Shown: positions 14,501-29,313, numbered from the stretch's first letter. The stretch is DNA of 64,000 bases from Stratiolaelaps scimitus (GCA_019614645.1 JABWDB010000035.1:2542001-2606000); one strand, 5' to 3'. Numbers and translations: made by a program. Notes: generated from the sequence alone by a model not told the origin.

Positions 14501-16443
14501 TAACGCCTGGGTCGAGTATGACAGATTTTGTCGTCAGATTCAATCTGACTACAACAGAAACCTGAACGCGAACAGCCGCAGTTGTATCGTTAACTGCTGC
14601 TTGCAAATAAGTACTACATAAAGTAGACCAAAATACAAACTCACTTCATTTGCGGTCTAAGCTTGGTTTCTATGATACCGTCGTTTTATTTAAGGTAATA
14701 TCATTCCACCCAAGATGTCATCTCGCCATTGCAGGTGTCCGATGAATTGAGCCTAGGGAACTGGCCAAATATTGCCAACACATCTGTCTACAACATCCAC
14801 GTTGAACCTTCTATAATACAATAGCAATATTGCATATTACTATCCATCCCTATCCACCTTTGCATCAAGATGTAAATTGCAACAGTGCTCAATGCAAGCC
14901 AAAAAATCACCACTAAATTACTAGCAACTCGCAACGGCCGTGACAAAATTCACAGCTACACAACGCGTCAACTATTGAAAACCTTTAACGAGAACACATC
15001 CGGCGCTTCGTAGCTCTAAATGAACACGAATCCTTTACCGCCGCCACCGCACGCGATCATGGCTACCTCGTTGTGCTATTCATATCACTTAACAGCGACA
15101 ATGAAAAAAAAAAACGCCAACGTATTCCAGAAACGGCACCAACGGGAACATCAACAAAAATGACTTCAACGGTAGCAACAACAACAACAACAACAAATTT
15201 AACAATCTAGTAATGGTAACGGCAACGGGAAAGATCGTCGCGTAGTATTTTTCTCAATCATGATTGTTGCTACACTCTCATTTATTATCACTATTATTGC
15301 TGGTATCGTGACACCAACTGAGTGGCTGTGGGTGCTTGTGTATCCATCCTTTCGGCAGTACTGCGGTGTAAACGTTATGTCAGCGTCCCCATCGGAGGCT
15401 GTGGCTTCTGCCGCTGCTGTCGGTGCGGCAACGAAGCGAGCTGAACCTGTTTTTCCACAATCTCCTCGCTTTCGAGCGAATTGTTTTGTGGCGTTCTCCC
15501 CTTTTGGCTGGCGGCGGAAACCATCCCGCAATCAACGACAACAACAAGAGTAACAGCAGCAGCACCCACGCCACAATGGCAACCCTCCGGGCGCACCGTG
15601 GTTGGCTCTCTGCTTCACTGCTCGTTTCGAAAGCATGCACATCAACCAAAGGCGAGGATGGGCCAAGCGCAGCTTGAGAAACGAGCGGGGAGAAAGTCAA
15701 TTCGTCACTAACGAAACGTCACATAATCATCATCATCAGCAGCAGCAGAGGTGCGAACGGTATCAGCAAATCGACAAGCCGGAGTTACTTCGATTGTGGT
15801 AGCTGGTAGCGGTTGGGGTATCGGTGCCGGTAGCGAGAATCATCAACGTGTCGCGGAGTTAAAGAATTATGCACACGTGGCCAGACCAATAGGCAGATAT
15901 AGGGAGACGAATGGATAGGTTGAAATATATATATATATACATATATAACAAACACTTTAAAGGTATTTTTTTCAAAGGTATAATATAATTGTTACAAGTC
16001 AAGTGTTATGTGCAGATTCGATATATATGAGAGAGAGAGAGAGACCGATTCGTCCGTAAAACCTTAACAGATACCAACTGCGATGAAAAGATTTACTTTT
16101 AGAACGAATAGTATGTTATGAAGTGCGTATATATGTGGATATGAGTAACATAGGAGTTCCTTGGCCACTCTGTCAAGTAATATGTCTAGCATCATCGCTA
16201 TGGCATACCATTAAGCACGTACACTGCACAGTGTAGTTAAGGAAAAGCAGGCACTATTCGTATGTACACTTATATTTAGATAGTCTGGTAACGAACGCAC
16301 GATACATGATGAAATTATATATATATATTTTGTTGCCTCCGAAAGAGAACTAAGTGCTGTTAGATAATCATCAGCTGCGCCTGGCAAAATATAGTAGAGC
16401 ACAGATAAACATTTACGAATTGTATAACAGTACACTATTAGTT

Positions 16444-16569
16444 TTTTTTTTTGAGCTGACCCTCAGCTCTTCCTCTATCTGACAGGCCTCAGCTCTTAAC
16501 CTTTAGGTATTACTATGAGGACCTGTCGGGGCCACCTTCGCTTATTCTCTTCCTTACTCGTACCTGACA
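16444..16569 (-). mobile_element. Short retroposon with 15-bp target duplication and poly(A)
   Basis: An insert of about 126 bp lies between two perfect copies of AGTACACTATTAGTT (16429-16443 and 16570-16584). On the minus strand it begins TGTCAGGTACGAGTAAGGAA, carries GGTGGCCCCGACAGGTCC and AGCTGAGGCCTGTCAGATAG, and ends in an A-run next to the target duplication. These are the hallmarks of LINE-mediated retroposition. It is unlike SINE families A and B, and its source RNA is not recognised. Confidence 0.85.
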
Positions 16570-19500
16570 AGTACACTATTAGTTGATATAATAGAAGATT
16601 AGGAATATTCAACGGGTAACGTAACTAGCAACTTTGCTAATTTTGAGCCTTTAACAAGTACAAACGCTGCCTACGCCTGCGTGATCTTCAGCTAACACTT
16701 CTCGCTCTTCACAATGCAGTTGTTTGCTTCATTGAACACCCCCCTAGTCCCTCTCCCATCAGACTTGTCTCGGTACATATATGAATGAAAGCGAAAGTAT
16801 ATCGGAATAAAATGCCATTATTATTACTACTATTATGACGCCAGCAGGATAAGGCATTGTAATATTTCCTTGTAGTTCCAATAATGAATTTCCAAATAAT
16901 AGATTAAAATGTACGTATGCAAATAAATCAGGTGTAAATAAATAAATAAAAAGTGAATAATTCACATATGACGGTACGTTTGAAAATTAGCTGCACACCG
17001 TTGCGAAACGCCTATACACGATTTGTATATGTATCCAGCCACTCGGATCAAACGGATCAGAGAAAACACTTTTTTGTTTATCTATCAAAAGCTGAACGTT
17101 TAGGTGAAACTGGAGTTATATAGATGGATAATACAGACGCGGATTGACCAGAAAGCGGAGTGACAGCTGTAGAGCTGGCTGATCTTGACAGGAATTGTTG
17201 TGATTAGCCGTGACGGACAGAGAGAACGTATACACGAGAAAAATGAGTAGGCTCGCTGATATTCGCAATGGGTAAGTCGATGTGCTGCTGGCTGATTTAT
17301 TTGCTTTTATTTAGCTATGGATAGCAATAGAGCTGCTGTGCTGCTGGATGACCGGAACAGCTTCTGGAATTAGGCGTCGCTACTCGTCCGCGAGTAGCGA
17401 GCGACGCGGACAATATATATATATATATATATATATATAGATAATGATATGAGAGGAAGTCGCGCAGCTGGATGCTATCGATCGCAATTGCTGTGTACAC
17501 GCTCGTGCCCCAGTTATTTGGTTTCGTTAGTATGACAGGCCGATGCTTGCTTGCCTGTTTGCTTGAAGTTCAATAAACGCTCGTGAAAAACAACTAGCCA
17601 TTTGATTTATAAGCGCAGATACACACACACACAGACATATATTCACAGTCAGTCACTTTCACGACTGCTCTATGAAGACGCAGGCTGAAACGTGCACGTA
17701 CTATCTAAACATATTCAGTGACACTGGCCCAACAGAACGGCCAATGATCCAAGTGGCGAAGCGTTTCTGACAGGCTTTGTCGAGGTCAGCCATGGCTTCA
17801 GCGTCACCATTCAGCTTGACGCTTATCATCGCTCGTCAAAAATCGACCTTTACAAGATGGCTTCATAGTGTTCATTCCGCTTACGCTTGCATGCGTACGT
17901 GGTAAGACCGCTACCAAGGTAGGCGTTCATGGATGTCGTAGGCGTTCCCTCTTACAATCGATATAGTGCTAACTAATGATCAAATATTGCAGGCCATGTC
18001 ACCTTCACAGGTTCATGAATGTCCATAATAAATAATATAATCATAGCAGGTTCGTTAGCGTTGGCACCGAACGATGCGCCCCATCGTAAACTAGTACACT
18101 GCCAAATCACGTTAGAGTTTGGTGAATTATTTTGTGTTTTGGTAAATGCTGATGAAATTTGTGCGAGTCGGGTAATTTCGGCGCTCAGTTTAAGTGAAAT
18201 CGCAATGGAAAATGGCGTTAGCGTTATTTCATGTCATTTGCACTTATTTTCATAGTGATTATTCTGCTGCCTTCTAATAATTCTAGGTGCGACGTCTTTT
18301 GATTGACACAGATTGAGCAACATCTTTATCTCGAGCCACAGGGGATATTTCCGTTTTAGCGATCGGTCATCTGAGGATGTCGAGGTACCGAGCAGTTTGT
18401 ATGCTGCGTTTCCGCAACGGAGACACTTTTATCTACGAATCGATTTCATATCACGGGATGCAGATAAGAAGCAAGATTGTACTTCGTCGCCGTCGCCCAC
18501 GCCTCATGAAGATAATGTAATGAATTTCAAAAAATTGCCGATTATAACTCATATCGAAGGGACGCTTTAAAAATCATTAGCTAATACACCCTATTGACCA
18601 TGAGCTTTGGATACAGAAGTTCCCCGAGATGAGGGCCGACACATTGCAAACGATTGCCGTTACACTTTCAATATATCGAATCAATCGAATACAAATGTTC
18701 CAGCATTAGGGAACATTGTAGACGTTAAAAATAGCACAATCCATCTCAGGCATTGCGACGCCGAGGCAAACCTCAATCCCAGCCGATTGTAACAGAACCG
18801 AGAAACTAACCGTGACATTGGCTGATTTTGGATGACATTGAAAGTAGCCTTGAATATGAACACGCCAAGAGCTAAGTCGTCGCATTACTCCTAGCGCCTC
18901 ATTGCTGGATTTACTAGTATCATTAGTATACGGTTTCTAATTGCATGCGTCAGCCGTGCGGTTAATTATAGTTTAACGATTTCACGTCAATGTTAACGAG
19001 TCCAAGAAAAGCCCACGACTAGGAAGTTGGACGTATAATTGCATAATGATAGATCACACTATATGTGTCCGATGTGAACTAATTATTGATTGTTCGCATT
19101 CATTTGTATGCTTTTGTGGCAATTCCTATGGCAGCCCCCTATTGATATAGTTTCAAAAACAGCAACAATCGATTTTAGTGATCCGTCGGTAAGTTTAGCA
19201 GGAACGCTGTTCGGCGAGCGTGTACTCACAATTTACGAGGCAGCGGCTGATACTGCGCAGCAGAAGTGCTACTTAACGAGTTCGACAGATCCAACGGCAT
19301 ACGTATCAGCAGGTAGAGCGGGGTTCTCTGAACAGAGAGCAGATCTAGCGCTGCATAAAAACGCTAGTCAAAGAAAGTTGAAACGCTCGAAATAGCCACA
19401 CACTTTGCGTTAATCAACGCCTCGATATCGAGAATAAGGATATTAAAATCCGAGAAGCTCGAGTTGACGGATGAACGCAGCACGAATCGGTAAATTCTGG

Positions 19501-22288
19501 TTACATTGTCATGATTGAAAATCTCGCAGCCGCTATTATTGCCGAGAACTTCAGATAGCGAAAATCGCTAGATATATCAGGTTGTGCGTGGAACGTCGCA
19601 TTGGGCGTGCGTCGAACATCCTTAGCTAGGGATCGTTCAGGTGTTCGATGAAAATGAGTTTATTTCAGCTCAGAGACATTACAAAATGTTCAAGTGAATA
19701 TATCTCCCCGCTGACACAACCATAAAGAATCATGATCAACAGGAACGAACAAAAAAAAAAACTAAGGACTTCAACTTGTTGTCGACATTGAATTCTCCTG
19801 CTTTGGCGGCAGGCCACATTAGGGAAAGGGGCCGGTGGTATCAAGAACGACGAACTGGAACGATGACTACGAAACGGAACAGCGTTGTCACTTTTGAAAT
19901 GGCGTAAAAATGACGTCGTCGACATTTTCTGTCAGTAGGTAGCGACAAAATGCCGAAATCACGCGCCCGCTTAATATAATCAGCTGATATTTCTCCGAGC
20001 AAGAAATATCGTCGAGTACTTTGCCGAAGTGCTGTATCCGATGCGCGCACAATGGGACCATAGCGAAAGATAGACATTCTTGTAAGGCACGAACACTACA
20101 AGGGAGCAGGCATTTCGTAGTAAATTTCGTCGACTGTTCAACCAGGTTACGCCATCGAAAGAGCTATGAGCCTCGTCGTAAATCAGCCAGCCAGACTATC
20201 CTATGAATTCAATAGGAACTCTTCGCTTTGAAGGTGTCATGTATATCGGTTGGTAGTTTTGGCGACTGGTGGTTTGAAAATCGACTTCGATGAAACACAT
20301 TGAGAGAGAGATAGAAAGAGCGGGGCCGGAATACTTGCTTTGTCGTTAACCTGAAAATATTCCCTAAAGCGTAAAGGTCCCTCGTGTTTCAATGTCCCAA
20401 AGATAGCCAGCATGCTCCTGGACCTCAAACTGCATCCGTGGGATTTTCCGCTTTTTCAGCATGGCGCAAGGCCCCCAGGATAACACTGGCTCCAATGTGG
20501 TGATGTGCTGGTGTCCCCGGACAGCCATCGTGTTAAGCAGCAATCGAGTGTTATCCTTCAAATAGCACAGCTTCTAGAGGTGACTTTGGAACTTTGTCGA
20601 TAAACTCAATTGTTAATCTATTGAAAGTGACAATGTCCTCGTCTGCTCAAATCACTCATATCACAGATTCCGGATGCAGAGTTGCTCATCATTTGGATAC
20701 GGGCATCCTCAACTTGTTCGTACGTGACGCTGTACACTGGAGTGATCTAAGTCTCTTTCAAGTCAAGTAATTATAATACTCATTGTGCTCAATTTCATAA
20801 TTTACCATTTCTCTCGTCAACCGTAACCGTGCCTTATGTATGTACATCTCTGCTATCAATCCTGTATTATATGAAAAGTCGAATCGAACAAAGCAGAACA
20901 AAATTCATTGCACGACTTCCAAATACATGGCTCCAACCGCCACCTGATCATTCCATCACACCCCACCACAGGAAAACACCCAATAACCGAATCTGCCATT
21001 TGCTGACACACCAGGTCTCGCTCGATGTTCCCCGCTGACACGTACCACAGTACATCATCACAATCATTTGCAACGAGAAACCAACAACAAACAGAGATCC
21101 ATTGAGATCCGTCCACTACCCATAAAGTGCAAATCTCCCAAGTCGTTACCGATAGAAGTGAGCAGGTCAGTTGGCGGTACGAATCACTGAACTACCGGCC
21201 GAATAAAGAACAAAGCAGAATATCAGATGTCTTTTTGTTGTTCAGAGCTGCCTCAGACTTCCTCTGTTAGCTCTTATTACAGTTAGGTAGTTAGTTGCCT
21301 TGCGTATTATCCACTATGAGCTGTCTGGCGCTGCGATATTCCGGCTCCGTCGCGGGAACCGCCAACTCGCGCAAAGGCAACGTCGTCAAGTCCCGTTGTT
21401 TCTTCTTTATTTCGACGAGTTGTGCTGTGTGTGTGTGTGTGTGTGTCCCGCTACTTACCTTGTTGTTGTAGTTGTTAATAACGATCAAACAAATTAAGGG
21501 CGAGCAAGCACAGGCGACGCGGGTCTGCCGGGAAGGCCGCCGTGACAAAGATAGCATCGTTGTCGTTCTCTTGTGAACTCGCCGAATTTTCGGTGTCTCA
21601 TCCCTTCATGCGGTTGTAGGCTCAGCCCTTTATGAAATCGCATGCGGGTCACACAGTTCTCACACGGATTGGATAGGCAATGGTGGCCGCGGCGACAGCA
21701 CCAGCAGCAGGATTTAGTTTCACAGAAGCATGAATGATTATCTGAAAACCCGTGTCGGGCATGCCCCCCACCCGCCTGCACTGTCGATTTTTGTTTGCAA
21801 AACACTAAATTGTAATCAGCCGTAATAACTAAACAGGCAGATCTCACGTTGTCTCGAGCAGCAGCGGATAGATTGCAAGTTCAAAACTCATCAGTGTCTT
21901 CATCCAATGATGAGTAGTGCTTTATGATGGCAGCAATTAATTCTCATTGGTATCTCTCGGCGGTAAACGAGCCAGGTAATTCAAGTGGTGTTTCTCTCTC
22001 TCTGTCCCTCTCTCTCCCTCTCTGTGTGTGAGTACAACTGTACGTGTATGAATTTGCATTCTTCTTTAACACCATTGGATTCATGCAAAATGTCGCCAGG
22101 AGCATCTCATGTCAACCATAACAATACATATCCCACAAACATGATATGATATGTGTGTGGCCACGAGCGGATGCTATCGATAATGGCGCAAGGTGAGACA
22201 AATTTACTTCGGCATAATACGGCACAGAAGCACGCTCTCAGTGCCGCGGTAATTTGATTAGTACTAAAAAGGTAGTCGTTGCGTTGTC

Positions 22289-22313
22289 ATATATATATAT
22301 ATATATATATATA
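22289..22313. repeat. (TA)n microsatellite
   Basis: An uninterrupted TA run of about 25 bases. Confidence 0.9.
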
Positions 22314-25300
22314 GATCCCATCTAAATGAAGGTGAGGTAGTGGTACGTGGCGGCGATTACGCGCAAACGTCCACTTCAGACTATGACAACAGATGTTGTC
22401 CTGTTGAGGTGCTGCTGATGGTGAATCATACTGAGTTGGCGACATTGTGACGAAATCGATCTACGACCAGAACGTTGGGGAAGTAACTCACAGATGGATG
22501 TCGCCATAACGCCACGATAGATGCGGACGGATATCGCTGGCGTCAGCGTTTCCTGGCAAAGATGATATCAACATTTACTCGGTGATGTCCACATAATTTG
22601 ATGTTCGACGCAATAACTACAGTCGCTGATGTAGGCTCCACTTAAAAATCAATACAGCATGAATGAGTGAATCACTAGAGGAATTGTCACAGGAAATTTA
22701 TCCACTTGTTGAACCTATTCAACCTATTCTTGCACGGCCATGTGGCCGACCAAATGGTACTATTCAGTATGCGCGTCCATTGAACAACAGGAGACGAGTT
22801 TCTGCCGTCGAATTGACGTTCTGGTATTGATATTTGCTGGGATGGATAAAGCGGAGGATGGCACTTCTCGCTTATTTGTCACCAGGATCAACGTCAAACG
22901 ATCTCCCGTGCCGACCCGACTAATAAATCGAGACATGAACACAGCATCGTAAATGATTCGACAGCCTTAATTTATGAGCCGTTTAAAGTTATGATGAACC
23001 ATCTCGCGAATCCTGCGGCATGCATTTGAACTGGTTAGCCCAATCAAGGAAGTGGTCAATCATAATTCTAATATTATCATAGGACATGAATAAGTAGCAG
23101 CATAACAATCATATAATACTATACTTATAATTATAATAATCATAATATAATGACAATCGTAGGCTGTCCAATGAAAAATACAGCAGAAGTCCGTTATGGA
23201 CTTGTGTCTTGTTGACAGTATCAGTCGATCCAAATTTAGCAATCTCATCATATTGACATAAGATTAGATGCAGACAACACTTTGCGACATGGCCAGCCGA
23301 CATTACGGTACCGGCTGTTATATTTACCCCTGGCTCACGTCAAACAGGCGTACGTGTTCAACGTTATTCGTTTTGGCGATCTTCAACCTTTGCACAGGAC
23401 ACGATGAGTCCTACGCTGCGGCACACTCTACCGTTCGGTGAGATTGGCTAACAAATAAAAATGTCGAACTGCAGAAGCGGCGAATTATCGGCACACCATC
23501 CGAAGACCGAAGAGATGAAGTAATCATTGTGTGAAAAACAAACTTGAAACGCGCCCGTCGTTGTCACCGTCGACATACGTCGACTCTCTAAGGACAGTTC
23601 TATTCCTGCCTTATTCGTTAGGGCAGTTAGTTACGGTGGTGCTCGACGTGCCAATGCTCGATCCCTGTATTATACAATGGCCAATGTCATTTACAGACAT
23701 CACGCGCATTGCGTACAGGAGCGCTAGTGCCTCAAGCCAACGACGGCATAACGATAGCATCGTCGAGTTGCTGCAGAGAAAATCGTCTGGCAGAAATCGT
23801 CTGGCGGCTGAAATAATTTCTATCGGCGACATTGCGGACGACGCGCTCCTATAGAAATTTGCCCCTACCCGTATTAGGTATTAGCGTGTCTTACTTTCCC
23901 TCTCGGTCGACCAACCTATCGATGCGTTTGCGTACGATCTCTAAGAGATGATAGGATTACCTCACATCAGACAACGATGCAATCGAGCAAAGTCTCAATT
24001 TTGTGCCATATAAAATGACCGTCTGTACATAGTATCCCACAAGTGCTTGCTGCGTCCATGAATCATCATAGATTGCCACCGGACTGAAGCTAGCCAAGTG
24101 AACAGGTCTTGTTAACCTGGTCTAGCTAAACTCGTAGTAATTATTAGTTAGTCGGAGCGAAATGTCGATCCACTCAAGTCTAGCAGCAGCCTGGCTTTGG
24201 TCCACACTCAAACAAAACCAAACTGTCCATCCGATTTGTCTTACTTCGTTGTGTGTGATCCGGGTTTGTTTCAAGCAGAATAATAATAATAATAATATCA
24301 TAACATGCTACTTCTATTGTTAGCCAAAATATTGTGTTTAAGACTCGACGATGATCACATTCATTCAAGTTAGAATAATGCGAATAATTATCATACTATG
24401 ATCATAATCATAATATGAAAAGAGTAGTAACAACATTGATGATAACAACCGACTCGTTAATAAAACAAGTGCTCGGTACCCTTTGCTCCATGGTGCCATG
24501 TACCTCGACCGCCACCGCTTCCAACATCAACAGCAACAGCAGCAGCAGAAACAGCAGTTACACTACGTCGACGCTTGACACTAGCGCAGAGGATCTCAAT
24601 CCCAACTGGTTGTGAAGTGGGACAACGTGGATAGCGGCAGCTAATGTGTATCTGTGTGTGTGTGTGTGGTGTGTATGAGGCTGTTGGTGTTGTCGTCCAC
24701 GACCGCCGATGCCGAAGCGATCTAATAGGCAGACATCGAACACGGATGCTGCCTGCTTGGTGGAGGAGCTGCTGCTGCTGCGCTTAATGCCGTTGCTACC
24801 GCCGTTGTGTGGTTGTATCTTCTGATCCGTTCTTCTATTTTTCTCCTTCCTGAGGCGAAAATCGCCTCAAACGAGCCAAGCAGCGATCCGCCTGGTCCTC
24901 CTGGACCCGCTTGCCTGTCCGTGTATATATCTAGATACATATATCCGAGCTGACTGTTGTGCGTTCGACGGTATACAACAACAACAACAACTACCACTAC
25001 TACGACTACGATTGCAATGCGATGTGCCGTGCTCGTCAACGATGCGAACAACGGTGTAGTACAACCAGATCAAAAACCCGATGACTGACGTTGACTCCAC
25101 TGTTGCCGCTCCCGACGCAGGAGTCGCCGATAATTCTGCTGCTGTGGCTGTTGTGGTCGCATCAGTAGCGGCACTAGCAGCAGCAGCAGCAGCAGTAGCA
25201 CAAACAGCAACGGGGCAGAAATTCTGACACTGTTGCCTGGTCCCATCGGTCTCCGTTGCATGGTGGCTTGGTCTTGGGGGCAGAGACGTTTCGGAAGTAG

Positions 25301-27819
25301 ATTAACTGAAGCCGGGTGCTTGGGGTGGAATATTTCGCGTAGGTACGATAATCAATCGATTATAGGTGAAGCGGATTGCTATCAGTAAACAGGATGTGGA
25401 CTCGGAACTATTCTATAATACATACGTATTCTTCGTCTGGAGGAATTTATGGAAAAATTATATCGGCTGATAAAGAACGACTACTTTCCGTCGCGTACCC
25501 GAGGATGGGTGAGAACATGCGTGCTGATGAGTTTATAGTATGTAGCTTTACGAAAACTACATATACAGCAATCTATGTGAGATGAAGGTAAATAGATGTT
25601 CGCCTTTTCGAGAGAAACGCATACTCAACATTATCTCCAAATACGTGTGTTATAACAGCTATGTCTACGGAGCTCCCGAAGTCATCATTTTTATCCAGCA
25701 CAACATTTGAAGCGCTACTCGTCGTCACGTCACAAACGGCTTAGTGGATATCAACAGTAGCTGACGCTACCGTCAGCTCAGTATACCGAATATACATGCA
25801 GTTAGCATTTACTTTCCCGACAAGGTCACCGCATAAATTCACGCTGGTGACTCGAAATCACCGATCGATCGGTACCGGGAATTGTCATGGCCGGTAGAAA
25901 GTGTTAGTCATGCAATGGACAGATGATACACGCATGCACCCAAAATGAACAACATCACTCCAGCGATATCATAGCAAGAAGGGTGCCAACTGTGGTGCGC
26001 GTGTTAGGAATTCGCTGGATTCTCTACCTGTTATTTGTGCGAGGCCGTCACCAAGCAGGCAGGGGCTGGTAGTTTGTTGGGAAGCTAAGTGCGACGATAT
26101 TAGTTCGTAGAGGTTCGAACTTCCCCTTCGACTCTCTATCGGAAGAAGAATCCTGCGAGGGATCCTGCGACAGGACTCGAGAGGAGCAGGCCCTTACTCT
26201 CGCCGTTGCATCTCATCGGTGTATTATCTTACTTTTATAGCCGAAGGACAGCAGCGTTGCCTCGAGCAAGCGGCGCTTCTTGCTAGCTCCAGGACTAACA
26301 CCTGCTGCATCTAATCGGCATCGTCGACGTCAATATGTATCCTTTAGCTAACAGAGCACTCGATTCGCGATAAATCCATGATGCACTAGGGCAACGAGAG
26401 CCGCTTCGTTTCGCTGTTGTGGTCGTTGATTGTTTTCTGCAATACGCTTCTCTCTCTCTGTGTCATCTATTCCCGATGCACACAGGGCACTCGAATGAAG
26501 AAGGCCACTCGAACAAGCGGCGACCACCGGGGGGCTGGGGGAGCACCATAAGCACGGGTCGGACACGTTTCTGTAGCGAGATCCCGTAGGCGTTTTATGT
26601 TTGGCACATATCCAAAGCTTGGGTCACATTCGATCTCACAAATCACTCAGACTTCGTTACTTGTCGTGTCATCCGTAGCTGGCCACCAGTGAGAGTACAC
26701 TAACTGGAAGAACCTCTGCTTCTAGCTCTTCACACATCGACACAACAATCTCTACGATAGAATCCGCTGTTTTCTTTAGTAGCGCATTGGCGACAGCCAA
26801 TGGAACTTGACAATGCACTAGGGTCCTCTAGTCCCTTTTTACTTTTACCTCGATCTAGAACAGTGTCGACAAAGACAAGATCGACAACCACCTGCTGCAC
26901 GGTAGTATCGAGCAGACGGGCAGCAACTACCGCACGGCAGCGGCCGCCTCTTGAACGAACACATGGAACGAACGCTGTGGATGATGGGGCCTTCCGCGGT
27001 GATCTGCGATCTCTGCGGTGATCGTAGCGTAGCAAGATGACGAGCGGCGAACATGCCCGATATCCACCAATGCACTAGTATACCTCTGTATGTTCGTCTG
27101 TCTGACGGACCGTCCGCCCGACGAGGTATCGAACAGCAACAGCAGCAGTGGCCTATAAAGGCGGTACAGGCATCGATCGATAGACGGTTGGCTCTTTCTG
27201 TGGAGATATGAAGAGCTCGTTCTTGCCGACCTGCTGGCTTGGCTGTCCGTCCTGTCTCTGGTGTGCAACTCAGCCCACGTTATCCCGTAGCGGCGGCAGC
27301 AGCAGCACCACTACTAGTAGGTAGTCATCAGCATTTGTTCATATATTAATCAATAAATCAATTCAGGTATGCATGTGTGTATGCTATAGCGTCGTCCTCG
27401 CTTGCTGCCATCTATTAGCAATAGGATAACAAACAGACGCACAAAGCAACTAATGGCACATGCTACAGAGGGGGCCGACAGGATTGTTCAGTTGGACTTC
27501 ATACTTCATTTTGCAATACTTTTCCTCACTTTTTAGCCCGTTGCGGTGCTCCTCGACGGAGAAGAGCTGGTGAACACTAGCGCCTGCAGCAGCAGTAACC
27601 GCCACCGCGTCAGCATTTGCAGCAGCATAAACCGGCACCACCTCTAGATAAACAGGGCAATCTCACCGAGGTATTCACGAACACCAAAACGCACCTATAC
27701 ACACTCATGCACATGGACACCCCGAAGCGGGACACGCTGAGTCACACTACAGCACCAGCAGCAGCAGCAATCGTCCTACAAGTGGCTAGTTAACTGTCCG
27801 ACCGTCTCACTGACTGAAG

Positions 27820-29050
27820 TGACTGTCTATCCGCTTTATCTAGCTATCAATGTATCGACAGATCGATGCTGGTGCCATGCCTGGCGCTGTCTGGTTGTCT
27901 CTGGTGCTGCCTACTATGGCCAGACGTCGAAAGCAACCACCACCACCAGAGCTACGAAGACGATGACGACGACGACGACAACAACAACAACAACGACAAC
28001 AACAACGGCGCCGTTGGATGGCGCTCCTGTCCCGGCTGCCGCAAGATCACGAGCGGTGGCAGTGGTTGTCGTTGCTCATTCCACCGTCAGCATCGCCGCC
28101 AAACACAGAGCACTGGAGAAACACGGGACCAGCAGCAACCAGCAGCAAAACCAACAGCCGCTGCCGCCGCCGCCATCTTGATTCAGCATGGTGCTCCCCC
28201 TCGGTTCTTCTTCTACTTCGTCGTCTTCCTGTTCGAGCAACGAATCCTCCTCCTCCTCCTCATCCTCCTTCGCCAGTCTCCTCTCCCGTTGAGCCACACT
28301 GACTTCTCCATTGTTACTGCTAGCACCATCAACACGAGACCAATACAACTGGCACAGGTTGTGACTGCCAGCGCTGGTGCTCGTCGCCGCCGCCGCTGCC
28401 GCCGTTCGTTGGCGCTCGCTTCTGGTGCCGCAAGGGCGCTCCCGCCGGTGGTGAGTGCCGGAGGAGCGGCGGACAGAGGGCGACCGCCACTGTCGGTGTA
28501 CTGTGGCAGCTTTGATCAGCGCTGCTGCTGCTGATGTTTCTGCTGATGCTGCCGCATGTTCAGAGAGTACGTGCGAGTAAGCGCCCTGTGTGTACGTTTG
28601 TCCGGAGCAGCAACTGCGCACAGGGCGTCCGTACGCGAACGTGGACGAGTGCGGCGATACGACAGCCACGGCGTGAGCTGCTGCTGCCGGCGGAGCGTTG
28701 AGGTTGAACAGAAATGGCACCGAATGGCATTTCGGTGTTGTCGTCGTTCGCTCCTCGCTGGCTCGCTCGCTTGCTCCTATTCGATCCTGCATAGACAGAC
28801 TGAACCGAACTGCTGCTAGAAGATGTACGGGTCGCTGGAGCACAAGTGCTCTCAGGCGGTCGAGCGCGCGTGAGAGTTGCTCGGCGCTCCGACGAATAGA
28901 CCGACAAATATAATAAATACCAAGAAGCACAAAAGGCGAACAACAGAAGAAGAGAAAACAACACGGAGAATGCGCGTACAAGCAAGCAGGTCGATATAGA
29001 GATAGCCGGCTCAGTAGTACAGCCGTGACCAAACGACAACATCTTACGGC
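27820..29050. promoter_or_regulatory. GC-rich, repeat-rich block, possible promoter/5' exon region
   Basis: About 1.2 kb of high-GC, CpG-containing sequence with GAC/AAC/CTC triplet repeats contrasts with the AT-rich flanks. Both strands stay open over long distances: the plus strand for 222 codons from 27866, the minus strand for 318 codons to 28076. The minus frame has an acidic tract (KEDEEEEEDSLLEQEDDEVE) but no recognisable domain. Composition alone explains the openness, so I read it as a possible promoter or 5' exon. Confidence 0.3.
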
Positions 29051-29283
29051 AAGAAATTCAGCCGAGGTAACAAGCGAGAATCGGAACGTAACGTTTGACT
29101 CTTAGCGAGCTAAAGGCGAACCAACGGCTGGGGTTGGACAATGTCAGCCTGACGAATGGTTTAGCAAGTCCGAGCGATGCGTAAGTCGCTGAACTGCATG
29201 TTCAAATGGAGTTCAAGCAAATATATATATATGTATATATATATTTCAATTTCAGTTTCAATTTCAAACAAATGTGTATTGAC

Positions 29284-29313
29284 GGAACTGCTATATACAT
29301 GCTTAAGTTCTCG
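29284..29313 (-). repeat. SINE family A tail fragment
   Basis: A short minus-strand match, CGAGAACTTAAGCATG, to the family A body. It sits next to a TTTCAATTTCAGTTTCAATT simple repeat. Confidence 0.35.

Larger units (their letters stand above)
8563..27800. other. Long stretch without a supported gene
   Basis: The contents are SINE A (11.4 kb), the retroposon at 16.4 kb, (TA)n runs (13.84, 17.41 and 22.29 kb) and (GT)n near 21.43 kb. GC-rich, CAG/CTG-rich patches lie at 12.1-13.5, 15.2-15.8, 24.5-25.3 and 26.7-27.6 kb. Frames in those patches are low-complexity and open on several strands at once, so I do not call them genes. They may be promoter or 5' UTR sequence. Confidence 0.5.

Noticed and set aside
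25070..25261. Apparent signal peptide with a long Leu run (minus strand)
   Set aside because: The Leu run comes from a CAG/GCA repeat read on the other strand. No domain or splice context supports a secreted protein.
28076..29032. 318-codon minus-strand frame
   Set aside because: It is open because of GC-rich composition; the opposite strand is also open for 222 codons. No family motif is visible, so it was kept only as a possible promoter/5' exon block.
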